This document shows positions 25,464 through 34,690 of a stretch of 44,376 nucleotides of DNA, piece after piece. Both the position numbers and the translations under genes were made by a program. Below the pieces are notes generated by a model. It saw only the letters and a list, made by a program, of their open reading frames with translations, made no database searches and was not told where the DNA came from. The stretch is from assembly GCA_002706445.1 (NCBI GenBank), contig PALE01000078.1, forward strand, positions 1 through 44,376, read 5' to 3'. Position 1 is the first letter of the stretch; every line of letters begins with the position of its first letter. This DNA is from Erythrobacteraceae bacterium (GTDB taxonomy: Bacteria > Pseudomonadota > Alphaproteobacteria > Sphingomonadales > Sphingomonadaceae).

Positions 25464-26882
25464 ATGGGGCGCAGTCGTACAACCAAGTTCATCCTGCTGG
25501 CCGGGTCGGCAACGCTGCTGCAAGGCTGCGTAGCCGCGGTGGTTCCGTTCGCGGCCGGCGGGCTTATGGGTGGGTCGAGCCTCGATCGGGGATCGGACAA
25601 TGCCGTGGCACAGGCCCAGCCCGCGCCCGATCCAAGCGTCACGGTCGAGCGGTCGCCTGCGCAAGCAGCATCGCCGGTAGCCGAAGAGACACCGGCTTTG
25701 GCGGTTGCCGAAGCTCCGACCGAAGCTGCGGGCACAGCGGATCAGACCGTCGCTTTCGCCGAGGCATCCGAAGTGCCGCCCATGAGCGCGGTCGAGCCTG
25801 ATCCCGCACCCGAAGTGATCGCTGCGCCTGAAGGGCCCGCGCTTGCGGATGCCGAGGTTCAGCCCGAATCCGTCAGCGCTGCCGAGGCCGTCGTCGTTGC
25901 AGAGCCTGTGCCCGTCGCCGAAGCGACGCCGGAGCCGGCTCTGGCGGCTGCACCCGTGGTTGAAGAGATGCCGACACCTCCCGCTGCAGCACCAGCGGAA
26001 CAGCCCGCTTCGACAGCGCCTCTGCGCGTCATCGCCGTGAATCGTCAGGCAGCATTTGCCGATAGCGCCGCCGATGCCCCGAGCGTCTCTGCCGCACAGG
26101 CCGCCGCAGCGCTCTCCAGCGTCGCCGCGGCGGATGAGCCGGTGGAAGCCACGGTCCCGCTCGCCCGCACGCCGCGCGCGCCCGAACCCGCTCCCGCAAG
26201 TGCTCCCGCTCCCGCACCGTCGGCCACGATAGCGATGAACACCGAGGCTGCGGCGCCTGTTGTCATTCCGCCCCCGCCTCCTGCACCGGCCCCCGAGCCT
26301 GCACGCACCGCTCCGCGTCCACTTGCGACGGGCGAGTTTGCAGCGCTCATCAACTACGCCAACCGCCAGCAATCGCGTTCGGCACAGAACCGCGCGTCGG
26401 CTGTTCTCGCGGACCGTGCGTCGCTGCAACCCGATCGCGCCGCGTGCAACGGCAATGAAGCGACCGTGCTGATCGACCTCGATCCCGAAGGCGACACTTT
26501 CGATCCAACGCTGGTGGAACGCGCCGCTCCGGGCCTTCCGAGCGCGCTCGCGCAATTGCGCGCAGCGGGCGTCAAGATCGCGTGGATTTCGGCCAATCCG
26601 GCCAATCAGGTCGGCAGTATTCGCGAGGCTCTCAACCGTTCGGGCCTGGACATCGAGAACGCCGACCAATTGTTGCTGATGCGCTATCCCGAAGACCGCA
26701 AGCAGACCCGGCGCGAAGACCTCGCCGAGAACGCCTGCCTCGTCGCCATCGCGGGCGACACACGCACCGATTTCGACGAATTGTTCGAATACCTGCTCAA
26801 CCCGCAAGCGGCGGCAACGCTCGACCCGCTGATGGGTAATGGCTGGTTTATCATCCCCTCTCCGCTCGCAACCGAAAGATAA
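25464..26882 (+). CDS. Lipid-anchored HAD-superfamily phosphatase with a long Ala/Pro linker
   Basis: A 472-residue lipoprotein, with lipobox LLQGC (Cys22). Residues about 45-285 are low-complexity Ala, Pro, Glu and Val, likely an extended spacer. The C-terminal 150 residues show all four HAD motifs: DLD at 338-340 (nucleophile Asp338), Ser377 in WISANP, Lys413 in DRKQTRRE, and GDTRTD at 431-436. The order and the ending WFIIPSPL resemble class IIIB acid phosphatases such as lipoprotein e(P4), which dephosphorylate nucleotides at the outer membrane. AGAGGGA precedes the ATG. The gene sits 10 bases after scoA and 5 bases before scoB, so it is part of that operon although its location and chemistry differ. 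Substrate unknown. Confidence 0.75.
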   Translation: MGRSRTTKFILLAGSATLLQGCVAAVVPFAAGGLMGGSSLDRGSDNAVAQAQPAPDPSVTVERSPAQAASPVAEETPALAVAEAPTEAAGTADQTVAFAEASEVPPMSAVEPDPAPEVIAAPEGPALADAEVQPESVSAAEAVVVAEPVPVAEATPEPALAAAPVVEEMPTPPAAAPAEQPASTAPLRVIAVNRQAAFADSAADAPSVSAAQAAAALSSVAAADEPVEATVPLARTPRAPEPAPASAPAPAPSATIAMNTEAAAPVVIPPPPPAPAPEPARTAPRPLATGEFAALINYANRQQSRSAQNRASAVLADRASLQPDRAACNGNEATVLIDLDPEGDTFDPTLVERAAPGLPSALAQLRAAGVKIAWISANPANQVGSIREALNRSGLDIENADQLLLMRYPEDRKQTRREDLAENACLVAIAGDTRTDFDELFEYLLNPQAAATLDPLMGNGWFIIPSPLATER

Positions 26883-26887
26883 AATCC

Positions 26888-27553
26888 ATGACCCAAGCAC
26901 CCACAGGCTGGACCCGCGACCAGATGGCCGCCCGCGCCGCGCGCGAGCTTGAGGACGGCTTTTACGTGAACCTGGGCATTGGCATCCCGACGCTGGTGGC
27001 CAACCACATCCCCGAAGGCATGATGGTCACGCTGCAGAGCGAGAACGGCATGCTCGGCATCGGCCCGTTCCCCTACGACGATGAAGTCGATCCCGACCTT
27101 ATCAACGCCGGCAAGCAGACCATCAGCGAGCTGCCGCACAGCGCCTATTTCGACAGCGCGACGAGCTTTTCGATGATCCGCGGCGGGCATATCGACCTTA
27201 CCGTGCTGGGTGCGATGGAAGTCGCGCAGAACGGCGACATCGCCAACTGGATGATCCCGGGCAAGATGATCAAGGGCATGGGCGGCGCGATGGACCTCGT
27301 CGCAGGCGTGAAGAAGATCATCGTGGTGATGGACCACACCGCCAAGGACGGCAGCGCGAAGTTCATTCCCGAATGCACCCTGCCGCTGACCGGCACGGGT
27401 GTGGTGGACATGATCATCACCAATCTCGGCGTGTTCCAGCGTGCAGAAAAAGGTGCGCCCTTCCGCCTGATCGAGCTTGCGCCGGGCGTCACCGAAGAGG
27501 ACATCGCTGCGAGCACCACTGCCAGCTACGAAGTGGCTCTGGAAGCGGCGTAA
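26888..27553 (+). CDS. scoB: 3-oxoacid CoA-transferase subunit B
   Basis: The 221-residue beta subunit carries the catalytic glutamate, Glu52 in [11 protein letters not shown], which forms the glutamyl-CoA thioester intermediate. Other family blocks are [17 protein letters not shown] and [28 protein letters not shown]. It works as a heteromer with the scoA product. It begins 5 bases after the lipoprotein stop and ends 5 bases before the family III CoA-transferase gene, so all four genes are one transcription unit. The alpha and beta genes are normally adjacent; here about 1.4 kb separates them. Confidence 0.95.
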   Translation: MTQAPTGWTRDQMAARAARELEDGFYVNLGIGIPTLVANHIPEGMMVTLQSENGMLGIGPFPYDDEVDPDLINAGKQTISELPHSAYFDSATSFSMIRGGHIDLTVLGAMEVAQNGDIANWMIPGKMIKGMGGAMDLVAGVKKIIVVMDHTAKDGSAKFIPECTLPLTGTGVVDMIITNLGVFQRAEKGAPFRLIELAPGVTEEDIAASTTASYEVALEAA

Positions 27554-27558
27554 ACATC

Positions 27559-28710
27559 ATGTGGCTGACGGAGCCTCGCAATCCCGATGCGCCGCTTGCG
27601 GGCCTCAAAGTGCTCGAACTGGCGCGCGTGCTGGCCGGGCCGTGGGCGGGGCAAATCCTCTCCGATCTCGGTGCGGACGTCATCAAGGTCGAAAGTCCCG
27701 AAGGCGACGGCACGCGGCAGTGGGGACCGCCCTGGGTCGAGCGCACCGACAAACACGGCAAGATCCATCGCGAGGCCGCCTATTACCACGCCTGCAACCG
27801 CGGCAAACGCTCGATCGTGGCGGATTTCGGCAAGCCGGAAGACCTCGCACGGGTGCGCGAACTGGCAGCCGAAGCCGATGTGCTGATCGAGAATTTCAAG
27901 ACCGGCGGGCTGGAGAAATTCGGGCTCGATTATGCGAGTTTAAGCGCTGCGAACCCCGCGCTTGTCTATTGCTCGATCACCGGCTTCGGCCAGACTGGCC
28001 CGCGCGCGCATGAGGCGGGCTATGACTTCGTGGTTCAGGGGATGAGCGGCTTTATGTCGGTCACCGGCGAACCCGAAGGCACGCCGGTCAAAATGGGCAT
28101 CTCGATCAGCGACCTTTCAACCGGCGTCTATGCCGCGAACGGCATTCAGGCGGCGCTGCTCCAGCGGGTGCGGACCGGCAAGGGGCAGCAGGTCGATATG
28201 AGCCTGCTCGATTGCTCGGTGGCTCTCCTCGCCAACCAGAACAGCTATTTCTTCACCACGGGCGAGAACCCGCCACGCATGGGAAATGCCCACGCGCAGG
28301 TCGCGCCCTATGGCGTGTTTCCGGTGAAGGACGGGCATGTCATCCTCGCGCCTGCCAATGACCGGCTCTTCACCAAGCTCGCCGGTCTGCTGGAGCGGGA
28401 CGACCTCGTCAGCGACCCGCGCTTTGTCGGCAACGAGGGCCGCGTCACCCATGCGGCGGCGCTTGACGCGGAGATTGCGGCGGCGACCGCAGGCTGGACC
28501 AAGGCGGACCTGCTCAATGCCTGTCACGCCAAGGGCGTGCCGGCAGGCCCGATCAATCGGCTCGACGAAGTCTTTGCCGACCCGCAAGTCATCGCGCGCG
28601 GGCTTCGGGTTGATCTGGGCGGTATGCCGGGTGTGCGCAGCCCTTTCACCTTTTCCGAGGGCGAACTGGCTCTGGACCGCCCGTCTCCCATGCTGGGTGA
28701 GGACGGCTAG
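27559..28710 (+). CDS. CaiB/BaiF family III CoA-transferase
   Basis: A 383-residue family III CoA-transferase, from MWLTEPRNPDAPLAGLKVLELARVLAGPWAGQILSDLGADVIKVE onward a clear match to the CaiB/BaiF pattern. The catalytic aspartate is Asp156 in AGYDFVVQGMSG. Conserved GYGV-like substrate loops appear as VAPYGVFPVKDG. These enzymes exchange CoA between carboxylic acids such as formate/oxalate, carnitine, succinate or mesaconate; the specific acids here cannot be told. The ATG at 27559 is 5 bases after scoB, and longer readings overlap scoB out of frame. Its last four bases overlap the stop of the convergent DUF418 gene. Confidence 0.93.
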   Translation: MWLTEPRNPDAPLAGLKVLELARVLAGPWAGQILSDLGADVIKVESPEGDGTRQWGPPWVERTDKHGKIHREAAYYHACNRGKRSIVADFGKPEDLARVRELAAEADVLIENFKTGGLEKFGLDYASLSAANPALVYCSITGFGQTGPRAHEAGYDFVVQGMSGFMSVTGEPEGTPVKMGISISDLSTGVYAANGIQAALLQRVRTGKGQQVDMSLLDCSVALLANQNSYFFTTGENPPRMGNAHAQVAPYGVFPVKDGHVILAPANDRLFTKLAGLLERDDLVSDPRFVGNEGRVTHAAALDAEIAAATAGWTKADLLNACHAKGVPAGPINRLDEVFADPQVIARGLRVDLGGMPGVRSPFTFSEGELALDRPSPMLGEDG

Positions 28711-29900
28711 GAGAGCTTGCCCGCCGCCCGGCGCCATGCGCGCTCGAACGGGCCTTGGCCGAAGCGCTTCACCCATAGCGGCGACCAGAGCAGCATTGCG
28801 GCAACCGGAACGACGCCGAGCACAAAGGCCTGCGCACGGCTGACCTGTGCGAACAGGCCAAGCCCCCAGCTTGCGAAGATCGCGGCGAGAATGAGCGAGG
28901 TCATCAGATAGTTGGTGAGCGAAAGCCTGCCGACGGCGGCGAGCCGCCCGGTCACGGGGCCGCCCGCCGCGAAGAAGGCCATTGCGAGCGCGGCATAGGC
29001 AAGCCCCAGCAGCATGTCGAAGGGAGCCGACAACACCAGCGCCGCCGCTCCCGCAAAAGCAGCGGGAAAGCCGTTGTCCGCAACCCACCATTCAAGCGCC
29101 AGAAGCGCCGGTATCGATAAAGCCGCGCAAATGGCCGCCAACCGCTGAAGCCGGAAAGTGCGCCATTCGCCGCGCAGCATCCGGTCTTTCCATAACCCCA
29201 TGCCCAGCGCCATCGCCGCAAGGTTCAAAGGCAGAGCGGCAAAGAGGGCGGTGAATTGCTGGGGTAGATCGTCCAACCGTCTTGCTACCCGCTCGATCAA
29301 GCCCTCGCGGCCCAGTTCGAGCGCGTAGCCCAGCGCCCCCTCATTGGCTCCGAACCGCCGCTCGGCCCACAGCGCGGCATCGCTTCCCGCGCGTCCGAGA
29401 TAGACATCGACGACCCCGCTGCCGAAAACAACCATCCCTGCGCCCAGATGCAGCACGACCAATCCGACAGCCATCGCGTAAAGCGCTTTTGCCCTCATGG
29501 GCGCGAGCAAGGGGATGGCGAGCCCCGCCAACGCATAGGCGCGCAGCACGTCATTGCTCGCCAGCAGCACAGAATGGGCGATCCCGATCAGGAAAAGCAC
29601 CCCCATACGCGCAAGGTGCGGGCGCCAGACCTTATCGCCCGAACGTTCGATCAGGATAAGGCATCCTGCGCCGAAGAGCATGGCGAACAATGTGCGGAAC
29701 TTGTCCTCGACGAAGACAAAACTCGCGGCCCAGACCCAGCCGTCTGCCGCGCCGTCCCCGCCCCACACCACCGGATTGGTGTAGGCCTGAAACGGCAGCG
29801 CGAAGACATAGACATTCATCCAGACGATACCGATCACCGCCAACCCGCGCAGCGCGTCGAGCTCGGCGATCCGGCCGGATGATGGGGTGGGCGTCACCAT
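28707..29900 (-). CDS. DUF418 family membrane protein
   Basis: A 397-residue integral membrane protein with about ten hydrophobic helices. It begins with the typical RIAELDALRGLAVIGIVWMNVYVFALP and contains VEDKFRTLFAMLFGAGCLILIER and the late block GRLSLTNYLMTSLILAAIF, which define the DUF418 family (related in build to membrane acyltransferases). The biochemical activity is unknown. The ATG at 29900 lies in the loop of a 9-bp inverted repeat (29889-29912). It is 19 bases downstream of metK on the same strand and may be co-transcribed with it. The end overlaps the CaiB gene by 4 bases. Confidence 0.88.
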   Translation of the reverse strand: MVTPTPSSGRIAELDALRGLAVIGIVWMNVYVFALPFQAYTNPVVWGGDGAADGWVWAASFVFVEDKFRTLFAMLFGAGCLILIERSGDKVWRPHLARMGVLFLIGIAHSVLLASNDVLRAYALAGLAIPLLAPMRAKALYAMAVGLVVLHLGAGMVVFGSGVVDVYLGRAGSDAALWAERRFGANEGALGYALELGREGLIERVARRLDDLPQQFTALFAALPLNLAAMALGMGLWKDRMLRGEWRTFRLQRLAAICAALSIPALLALEWWVADNGFPAAFAGAAALVLSAPFDMLLGLAYAALAMAFFAAGGPVTGRLAAVGRLSLTNYLMTSLILAAIFASWGLGLFAQVSRAQAFVLGVVPVAAMLLWSPLWVKRFGQGPFERAWRRAAGKLS

Positions 29901-29912
29901 GGTGTGACGCCC
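29889..29912 (-). repeat. Inverted repeat enclosing the DUF418 start codon
   Basis: GGGCGTCAC at 29889-29897 and GTGACGCCC at 29904-29912 are exact complements with a 6-base loop that contains the ATG. In RNA this would hide the start codon and the weak ribosome binding site. Confidence 0.5.
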
Positions 29913-29919
29913 TACCAGA

Positions 29920-31167
29920 TCAGGCGATTGCTGCCTTCAGGTCATCGACCAGATCGGTGCGCTCCCACGGGAACAGGTCGCCTTCGGCGGTGCGCCCGAA
30001 GTGGCCGTAAGCCGCGCTGGTGCGATAGATCGGCTTGTTGAGGCCCAAATGCGTGCGGATGCCGCGCGGGGTCAGGCCGCCGAGCTTTCCGATGCCCTGG
30101 ATCGCCTTTTCGATAGCGGCGTCGTCCACACCTTCGGCAGCGGTGCCGTGGGTATCGACATAGAGCGAGAGCGGCTCGCTGACGCCGATCGCATAGGCGA
30201 TCTGGATCGTGCAGCGCGTGGCAAGGCCTGCGGCGACCACGTTCTTTGCCAGATAGCGGGTGATGTAGGCCGCGCTGCGGTCAACCTTGGTCGGGTCCTT
30301 GCCGCTGAACGCACCACCACCGTGGGGCGAGGCGCCGCCATAGGTGTCGACGATGATCTTGCGGCCGGTCAGGCCTGCGTCACCGTCGGGTCCGCCGATC
30401 ACAAAGCTGCCGGTCGGGTTGATGTGCCACTGCGTTTCGTCCGAGAGGAAACCGTCGGGCAGGATGGCGGCGACAACGCCCTTCACGTAATCCTTGAGCT
30501 CGGTTTCCTTGTCGCCCTTGTCATAGCCCTCGGCGTGCTGCGTGCTGACCACGACTGCGGTGCAGGCAACAGGCTTGCCGTTCTTGTAGCGCAGCGTGAC
30601 CTGGCTCTTAGCATCGGGTTCGAGGAAGGGCGCTTTGCCCGAATGGCGGTCTTCGGCCATCTGGTGCAGGATCTTGTGGCTGTAATCGAGCGTTGCGGGC
30701 ATCAGATCGGGCGTTTCGTCGCAGGCAAAGCCGAACATGATGCCCTGGTCGCCTGCGCCCTCGTCCTTGTTCGAACCCTCGACACCGGCATCAACGCCCT
30801 GCGCGATATGTGCAGACTGGCCGTGGAGGTGGTTTTCGAAGGTCAGCGTCTTCCAGTGGAAGCCGTCCTGCTCGTAGCCGATATCGCGCACCGTGCCGCG
30901 TACGGCCTGCTCGATCTCTTCCTTCGCGCCCGGCGCCCAGCCGCCGTTGACCGCCCATTCCTCGTTATTCTCGTCATACATCGGCGCGCAGCGAATCTCG
31001 CCCGAGAGGATGACGCGCTGCGTTGTCGTCATGGTTTCGCAGGCGACGCGTGCCTCGGGGTCCTTCGCCAGCATCAGATCGACAATGGCATCCGAAATCT
31101 GGTCGGAGACCTTGTCGGGGTGGCCTTCGGAGACGCTTTCGGAAGTGAAGAGATAGTCGCTGCGCAT
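29920..31167 (-). CDS. metK: S-adenosylmethionine synthetase
   Basis: A 415-residue methionine adenosyltransferase making S-adenosylmethionine from methionine and ATP. Family signatures are SEGHPDK at 13-19 (ATP site), GAGDQG at 137-142, and [19 protein letters not shown] for the second phosphate-binding motif. AGGAG lies about six bases before the ATG. It is the sixth gene of the leftward hisS to metK run but has an 81-base upstream gap with a dyad (31213-31234) suited to its own promoter or operator. The protein is about 30 residues longer than the E. coli enzyme, as is common in alphaproteobacteria. Confidence 0.98.
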   Translation of the reverse strand: MRSDYLFTSESVSEGHPDKVSDQISDAIVDLMLAKDPEARVACETMTTTQRVILSGEIRCAPMYDENNEEWAVNGGWAPGAKEEIEQAVRGTVRDIGYEQDGFHWKTLTFENHLHGQSAHIAQGVDAGVEGSNKDEGAGDQGIMFGFACDETPDLMPATLDYSHKILHQMAEDRHSGKAPFLEPDAKSQVTLRYKNGKPVACTAVVVSTQHAEGYDKGDKETELKDYVKGVVAAILPDGFLSDETQWHINPTGSFVIGGPDGDAGLTGRKIIVDTYGGASPHGGGAFSGKDPTKVDRSAAYITRYLAKNVVAAGLATRCTIQIAYAIGVSEPLSLYVDTHGTAAEGVDDAAIEKAIQGIGKLGGLTPRGIRTHLGLNKPIYRTSAAYGHFGRTAEGDLFPWERTDLVDDLKAAIA

Positions 31168-31212
31168 GGATACTCCTGACGCTTTCGCTGTCTGATGATG
31201 GTGCCTTATGCA

Positions 31213-31234
31213 GATATAAGGAAACCTTTATGTC
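31213..31234 (-). promoter_or_regulatory. Candidate operator upstream of metK (SahR-like dyad)
   Basis: An imperfect 22-bp palindrome with arms GATATAAGG (31213-31221) and CCTTTATGTC (31225-31234) lies in the AT-rich 81-base gap between lnt and metK, 46 bases before the metK ATG. From memory, ATAAAG-containing dyads near SAM-cycle genes are bound by the S-adenosylhomocysteine-responsive repressor SahR in several Proteobacteria. The match to that consensus is not verified. Confidence 0.4.
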
Positions 31235-31248
31235 TATACTCTTGCGCC

Positions 31249-32895
31249 CTAGCTGCGTGGACCCCGCAGCGCAAGCAATCTCGGCACGCCAAGCCCCAGC
31301 AAAAGGAGCAGCGCCGCCCATGCGAGCGGCAGAGCATTGCCCCATTGCGAAAACAGCGTCGGCGGCTTGGCGGCGGGAACGATGCCCTCCAGCTTGCCCG
31401 CCTCGCCGCTCGGAACATGCTGGCGCACGATGCCGTTTGCATCGATCACCGCGCTGATTCCGGTGGTGGTCGAGCGCAGCACCGGAAGACCTTCTTCCAG
31501 CGCACGCATCCGCGCCTGCGCGAGATGCTGTGGCGGCCCCCAGCTGCCGAACCAGCCGTCGTTCGAGGGATTGAAGAGGTAATCGGGGCGATTGTCGCGA
31601 TCGACCACTTGGCCCGAGAAGACGATCTCGTAGCAGATCTGCACACCCGCGCGCCCGTGTTCGCCCAGATCGAGCGTTTGCGGACCGGGGCCGGGATCAT
31701 AGGGAACCGTGCCGGTTGTCAGCCGCGCCAGCCCGATTGCGCTCAGCCAGTCTTCGAGCGGAAGATACTCGCCATAGGGCACCAGATGCGACTTGGCGTA
31801 GTGGTGAGTGATCTCGCCCTCGCCATTGAGCGCTAGCACCGAATTGCGCGCGGTGACTGCGCCCTCGGTCCCGTCTTCACGGATGCCGATGTCGAGATTG
31901 ACCACGCCGGTCAACAGCGTCGATTGCGCGCCGATGACCGCCCCGACCCGTTTTCGCGCCATGCTCGGGCTCGCGGCATAGGTGGTGGAGCGATAATAGC
32001 GGTCAGGATAACCGTCTTCGAGGAAATCGGGCAGCGCGCTTTCGGGCCACAGCACGATGCGCGATTGCCCGGCGTTGTCCATGGTCAGCGAAGCGGTTCG
32101 CTGGAACTGCTCCTCGAATTTCGAGCCGTCGTTCATCTCCTCCTGCGGGATAAGCGGCTGGACGAGGGTGTAGCGGATGCCATCATTGGGGGAGGTGAGG
32201 ACGAGGCCAGGCCAGATCATACCCACGCAGACTGCAAGGGAAACCCCTCCAAGGATGAGCCAGCGCCGCTGTGTTGCAAGCCACAGAAGCAAAGCGGCAA
32301 TAACGATAGCCATACCCGAAAGGGCATAGGTCCCGAGCAGTGGCAAACTTGTGGCAAGCCCCGCGCTTTTCCATCCGCCAAGCAACATCAACCCCAACGG
32401 CGGCCACGGATAGCCGGTAAAGACCCAGCTGCGCAGCCATTCGGTGACAATCCACGCAGCGGCAAACACCGCGCCGAAAGCCAACGGTCCCGCACGTTTC
32501 GCCACCAAATGTGCCAACAGCGCCGCCAGTGCGGGATATACCGCGAGGTACACGCACAACAGCGGCACCGCCGCCCAGCCCAATAGCTCGGGCATTTTCG
32601 CCTGATAGGTGAAGGCGGTCGCTATCCAGTTGTTGGCGAGCGTCAGATGCCCCCAGCCAAATGCCCAGCCGCGCCACAGGGCAGAGCGCCAATTGGGTGC
32701 GGCATGGATATGGGCAATAAACAGAGCGAGCGCGGGAAGCGCGATATACCACGCATGAAGCGGCGGAAATCCGCAGGCCGCGACCAGCCCGAGCATTGCC
32801 GCAGCCAGCCCCGGCCAACTGCGCGCAAAAGCGCCCACCCGCCGCACAAGCGGTTCTAACGGATACTCACGGGGTTCCAGCGCAGCATCGGCCAT
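31249..32895 (-). CDS. lnt: Apolipoprotein N-acyltransferase
   Basis: A 548-residue inner membrane enzyme that adds the third acyl chain to lipoproteins. Six to seven N-terminal helices (to about residue 230) are followed by a nitrilase-like domain with the catalytic triad Glu285 (VLWPESALP), Lys368 (YAKSHLVPYGEY) and Cys421 (QICYEIVF). A final hydrophobic helix near the C-terminus re-enters the membrane. The triad is complete, so activity is expected, and at least four lipoproteins encoded in this window would be substrates. It starts 32 bases after the DUF4167 gene and is followed by metK. Confidence 0.97.
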   Translation of the reverse strand: MADAALEPREYPLEPLVRRVGAFARSWPGLAAAMLGLVAACGFPPLHAWYIALPALALFIAHIHAAPNWRSALWRGWAFGWGHLTLANNWIATAFTYQAKMPELLGWAAVPLLCVYLAVYPALAALLAHLVAKRAGPLAFGAVFAAAWIVTEWLRSWVFTGYPWPPLGLMLLGGWKSAGLATSLPLLGTYALSGMAIVIAALLLWLATQRRWLILGGVSLAVCVGMIWPGLVLTSPNDGIRYTLVQPLIPQEEMNDGSKFEEQFQRTASLTMDNAGQSRIVLWPESALPDFLEDGYPDRYYRSTTYAASPSMARKRVGAVIGAQSTLLTGVVNLDIGIREDGTEGAVTARNSVLALNGEGEITHHYAKSHLVPYGEYLPLEDWLSAIGLARLTTGTVPYDPGPGPQTLDLGEHGRAGVQICYEIVFSGQVVDRDNRPDYLFNPSNDGWFGSWGPPQHLAQARMRALEEGLPVLRSTTTGISAVIDANGIVRQHVPSGEAGKLEGIVPAAKPPTLFSQWGNALPLAWAALLLLLGLGVPRLLALRGPRS

Positions 32896-32927
32896 CGCTC
32901 AGCCCTTTTGCCCGCGCAACCGGTTGA

Positions 32928-33584
32928 TCAGCCGACCGCTTCCAGGCTGTCGTCGTCGTCCGAAGTGCTGGCGGCGCTGATCGAGGGCGGGAGAACCGAG
33001 GAATCGATCTCGCCTGCATCATCATCCTTGCGCTTGCGAGTGCTGGCGCGCGGCTTGCGGCGCGGTGCATCGCCGTCAGCATCCGCCTTGGGCTTGCGCG
33101 TGCGAGCCTTCGGCTTGGGCTTGGCTGCCTCTTCGTCACCATTGGCAGCTTCGCCTTCGACGCCGGGCTGACCTTCCTCGAAGGAACTGTCATCCTGATC
33201 ATCACGCTGATCGTCGCGCTGATCATCACGGCGGCCGCGCGAGCGACGGTTGTTCTTGCGGCGGTTGTCGCCGTCATCATCATCGTCGTCGCTGTCGTCA
33301 TTGGCCTGGCCGCGCTCGTCATTGCGCTTGGCTCGCGCCTCGTCCTGACGCGCCTTGTTGTCGGCGATGACGCGGAAATAGTGGTCGGCGAATTGCAGAT
33401 AGTATTCCATCTGCACCCGGTCGCCGTTGTGCTGTGCGTCCTGTGCCAGCTTCTTGTACTTGTCGAGCAGTTGGGGCGCATTGCCGCGCGCGCGGCTGTC
33501 AATCCGGTTCTGGTTGTTACCGCCGCCCGAGTTGTTGCGATTGCCACGACCGCGGCGACGATTGTTATTGCGATTGTTATTCAA
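32928..33584 (-). CDS. DUF4167 domain protein, Asn/Arg-rich
   Basis: A 218-residue basic then acidic protein. The N-terminus is Asn/Arg-rich (NNNRNNNRRRGRGNRNN), followed by the DUF4167 core NRIDSRARGNAPQLLDKYKKLAQDAQ and MEYYLQFADHYFRVIADN, at about residues 26-76. The rest is low complexity, with Asp runs, an RDDQ triple repeat and Lys/Arg-rich segments such as KPKPKARTRKPK. DUF4167 proteins sit beside prfA/prmC in many alphaproteobacteria and may bind RNA or ribosomes (inference). The start appears to be TTG at 33584. An ATG at 33594 opens only a five-codon frame that ends inside the gene start, which may couple translation. Confidence 0.85.
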   Translation of the reverse strand: MNNNRNNNRRRGRGNRNNSGGGNNQNRIDSRARGNAPQLLDKYKKLAQDAQHNGDRVQMEYYLQFADHYFRVIADNKARQDEARAKRNDERGQANDDSDDDDDDGDNRRKNNRRSRGRRDDQRDDQRDDQDDSSFEEGQPGVEGEAANGDEEAAKPKPKARTRKPKADADGDAPRRKPRASTRKRKDDDAGEIDSSVLPPSISAASTSDDDDSLEAVG

Positions 33585-33853
33585 GGAAATTCATCCCTTT
33601 AACGACCTGGCGCGATCCTCTTGATCCTGCCCTTGGCCTTTAGACCTTTCGTCTCGCGCCGCACATCGGCGCCTTGTATAATGCGCCGCACATCGGCGCG
33701 CGCTCCGCGCTGCCTGTGGCCTGGGGCATGCCCTGAAGGCCATGTGACATCGAATTTGGAGCTTGGCTCAGCGATTTGCGTGTCCGCGGATCGGTGACCT
33801 GATTCGGGGGTAGCGAGCAGAATTGCTTTTGCCAAGCCCTCACTAACATTTCG
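33585..33853. other. Gap between prmC and the DUF4167 gene
   Basis: No gene is seen in these 269 bases. They contain a tandem pair of dyads (33656-33699), described separately, and probably the promoter of the DUF4167-lnt part of the leftward run. Confidence 0.45.
33656..33699. repeat. Two identical 17-bp palindromes in tandem
   Basis: GCGCCGCACATCGGCGC occurs at 33656-33672 and again at 33683-33699, a 27-base period. Each copy is itself a dyad (GCGCCG, CACAT, CGGCGC). The ten bases between them read CTTGTATAAT, which contains a good -10-like TATAAT on the plus strand. Confidence 0.7.
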
Positions 33854-34690
33854 TCACCGAAGGACTGCGCAGCGTGGCCGATTTGCAAGATCGTTGCGGA
33901 TCGAGACAGCGAAGCCGCTGTTTTCGGCGATTTTCGTGACCGCTTCGGCCTGCGTATAGCCGATTTCCAGAATCGCGACGCCGCCGGAATTCAGGAGCTT
34001 GCCAAGCTGCGGGATAATTACGCGATAGTCGTCAAGCCCGTCTTCGCCTGCAAACAGAGCGCTTGCCGGCTCATAGGCGCGCACATCGGGATCAAGCGCA
34101 GCTTGCGCCTCGACATAGGGTGGATTGCACAGGATCAGGTCGAACGTGCCGAGCGCCGCGCTCCACCCCTCCTCGGTCCAGTCGCCTTCGAGAAAACGCG
34201 CCTTCGCCCCGATCAGGCCGAGCGACTGCGCGTTGCTTTCTGCGACGGCGACCGCCGCCGGCGAAGCGTCGATACCGATCCCGACCGCGCCTTCGATTTC
34301 CAACAAGGCGGTCACGAGCAGCGCTCCCGACCCCGTGCCCATGTCGAGCACCCGCTTGGCTTGCGGGACACTTTCGAGCGCGGTTTCGATAAGTACCTCG
34401 CTATCACCGCGCGGGATCAGGACATCGGGCGATACGCGAAAGCTGCGACCGTAAAATTCCTGCATGCCCGTGATGTAGGCGACGGGCTCATGCGCCGCGC
34501 GGCGCTCGATGAGAGCGCTAAAGCCGTCGGGAGCCGCATCGGACATGTGGCGAAGCAAAAGATCCGAGCGGGTCACATCCAGTGTGTGCGCCATCAGCAA
34601 TTCGGCATCGAGCCGCGCCGTGCCGCTGGTGTCCGCAAGTCTTTCAGCCGCCGCGCGAATGGCACCGGCGACGGTCATTTGCGCGGTCAT
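33854..34690 (-). CDS. prmC: Release factor glutamine methyltransferase
   Basis: A 278-residue SAM-dependent methyltransferase that modifies the Gln of the GGQ motif in release factors RF1 and RF2. The N-terminal helical domain binds the release factor. The Rossmann domain has the SAM motif [13 protein letters not shown] (about 115-127) and catalytic NPPY at 189-192. The gene overlaps its substrate gene prfA by four bases (ATGA), so the two are translationally coupled, a well-known arrangement. Some 270 bases separate it from the next gene of the run. Confidence 0.97.
   Translation of the reverse strand: MTAQMTVAGAIRAAAERLADTSGTARLDAELLMAHTLDVTRSDLLLRHMSDAAPDGFSALIERRAAHEPVAYITGMQEFYGRSFRVSPDVLIPRGDSEVLIETALESVPQAKRVLDMGTGSGALLVTALLEIEGAVGIGIDASPAAVAVAESNAQSLGLIGAKARFLEGDWTEEGWSAALGTFDLILCNPPYVEAQAALDPDVRAYEPASALFAGEDGLDDYRVIIPQLGKLLNSGGVAILEIGYTQAEAVTKIAENSGFAVSIRNDLANRPRCAVLR

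Noticed and set aside
31168-31260. SAM riboswitch upstream of metK
   Set aside because: I looked for SAM-II and SAM/SAH type pseudoknots and could not draw one; a short palindrome fits the region better.
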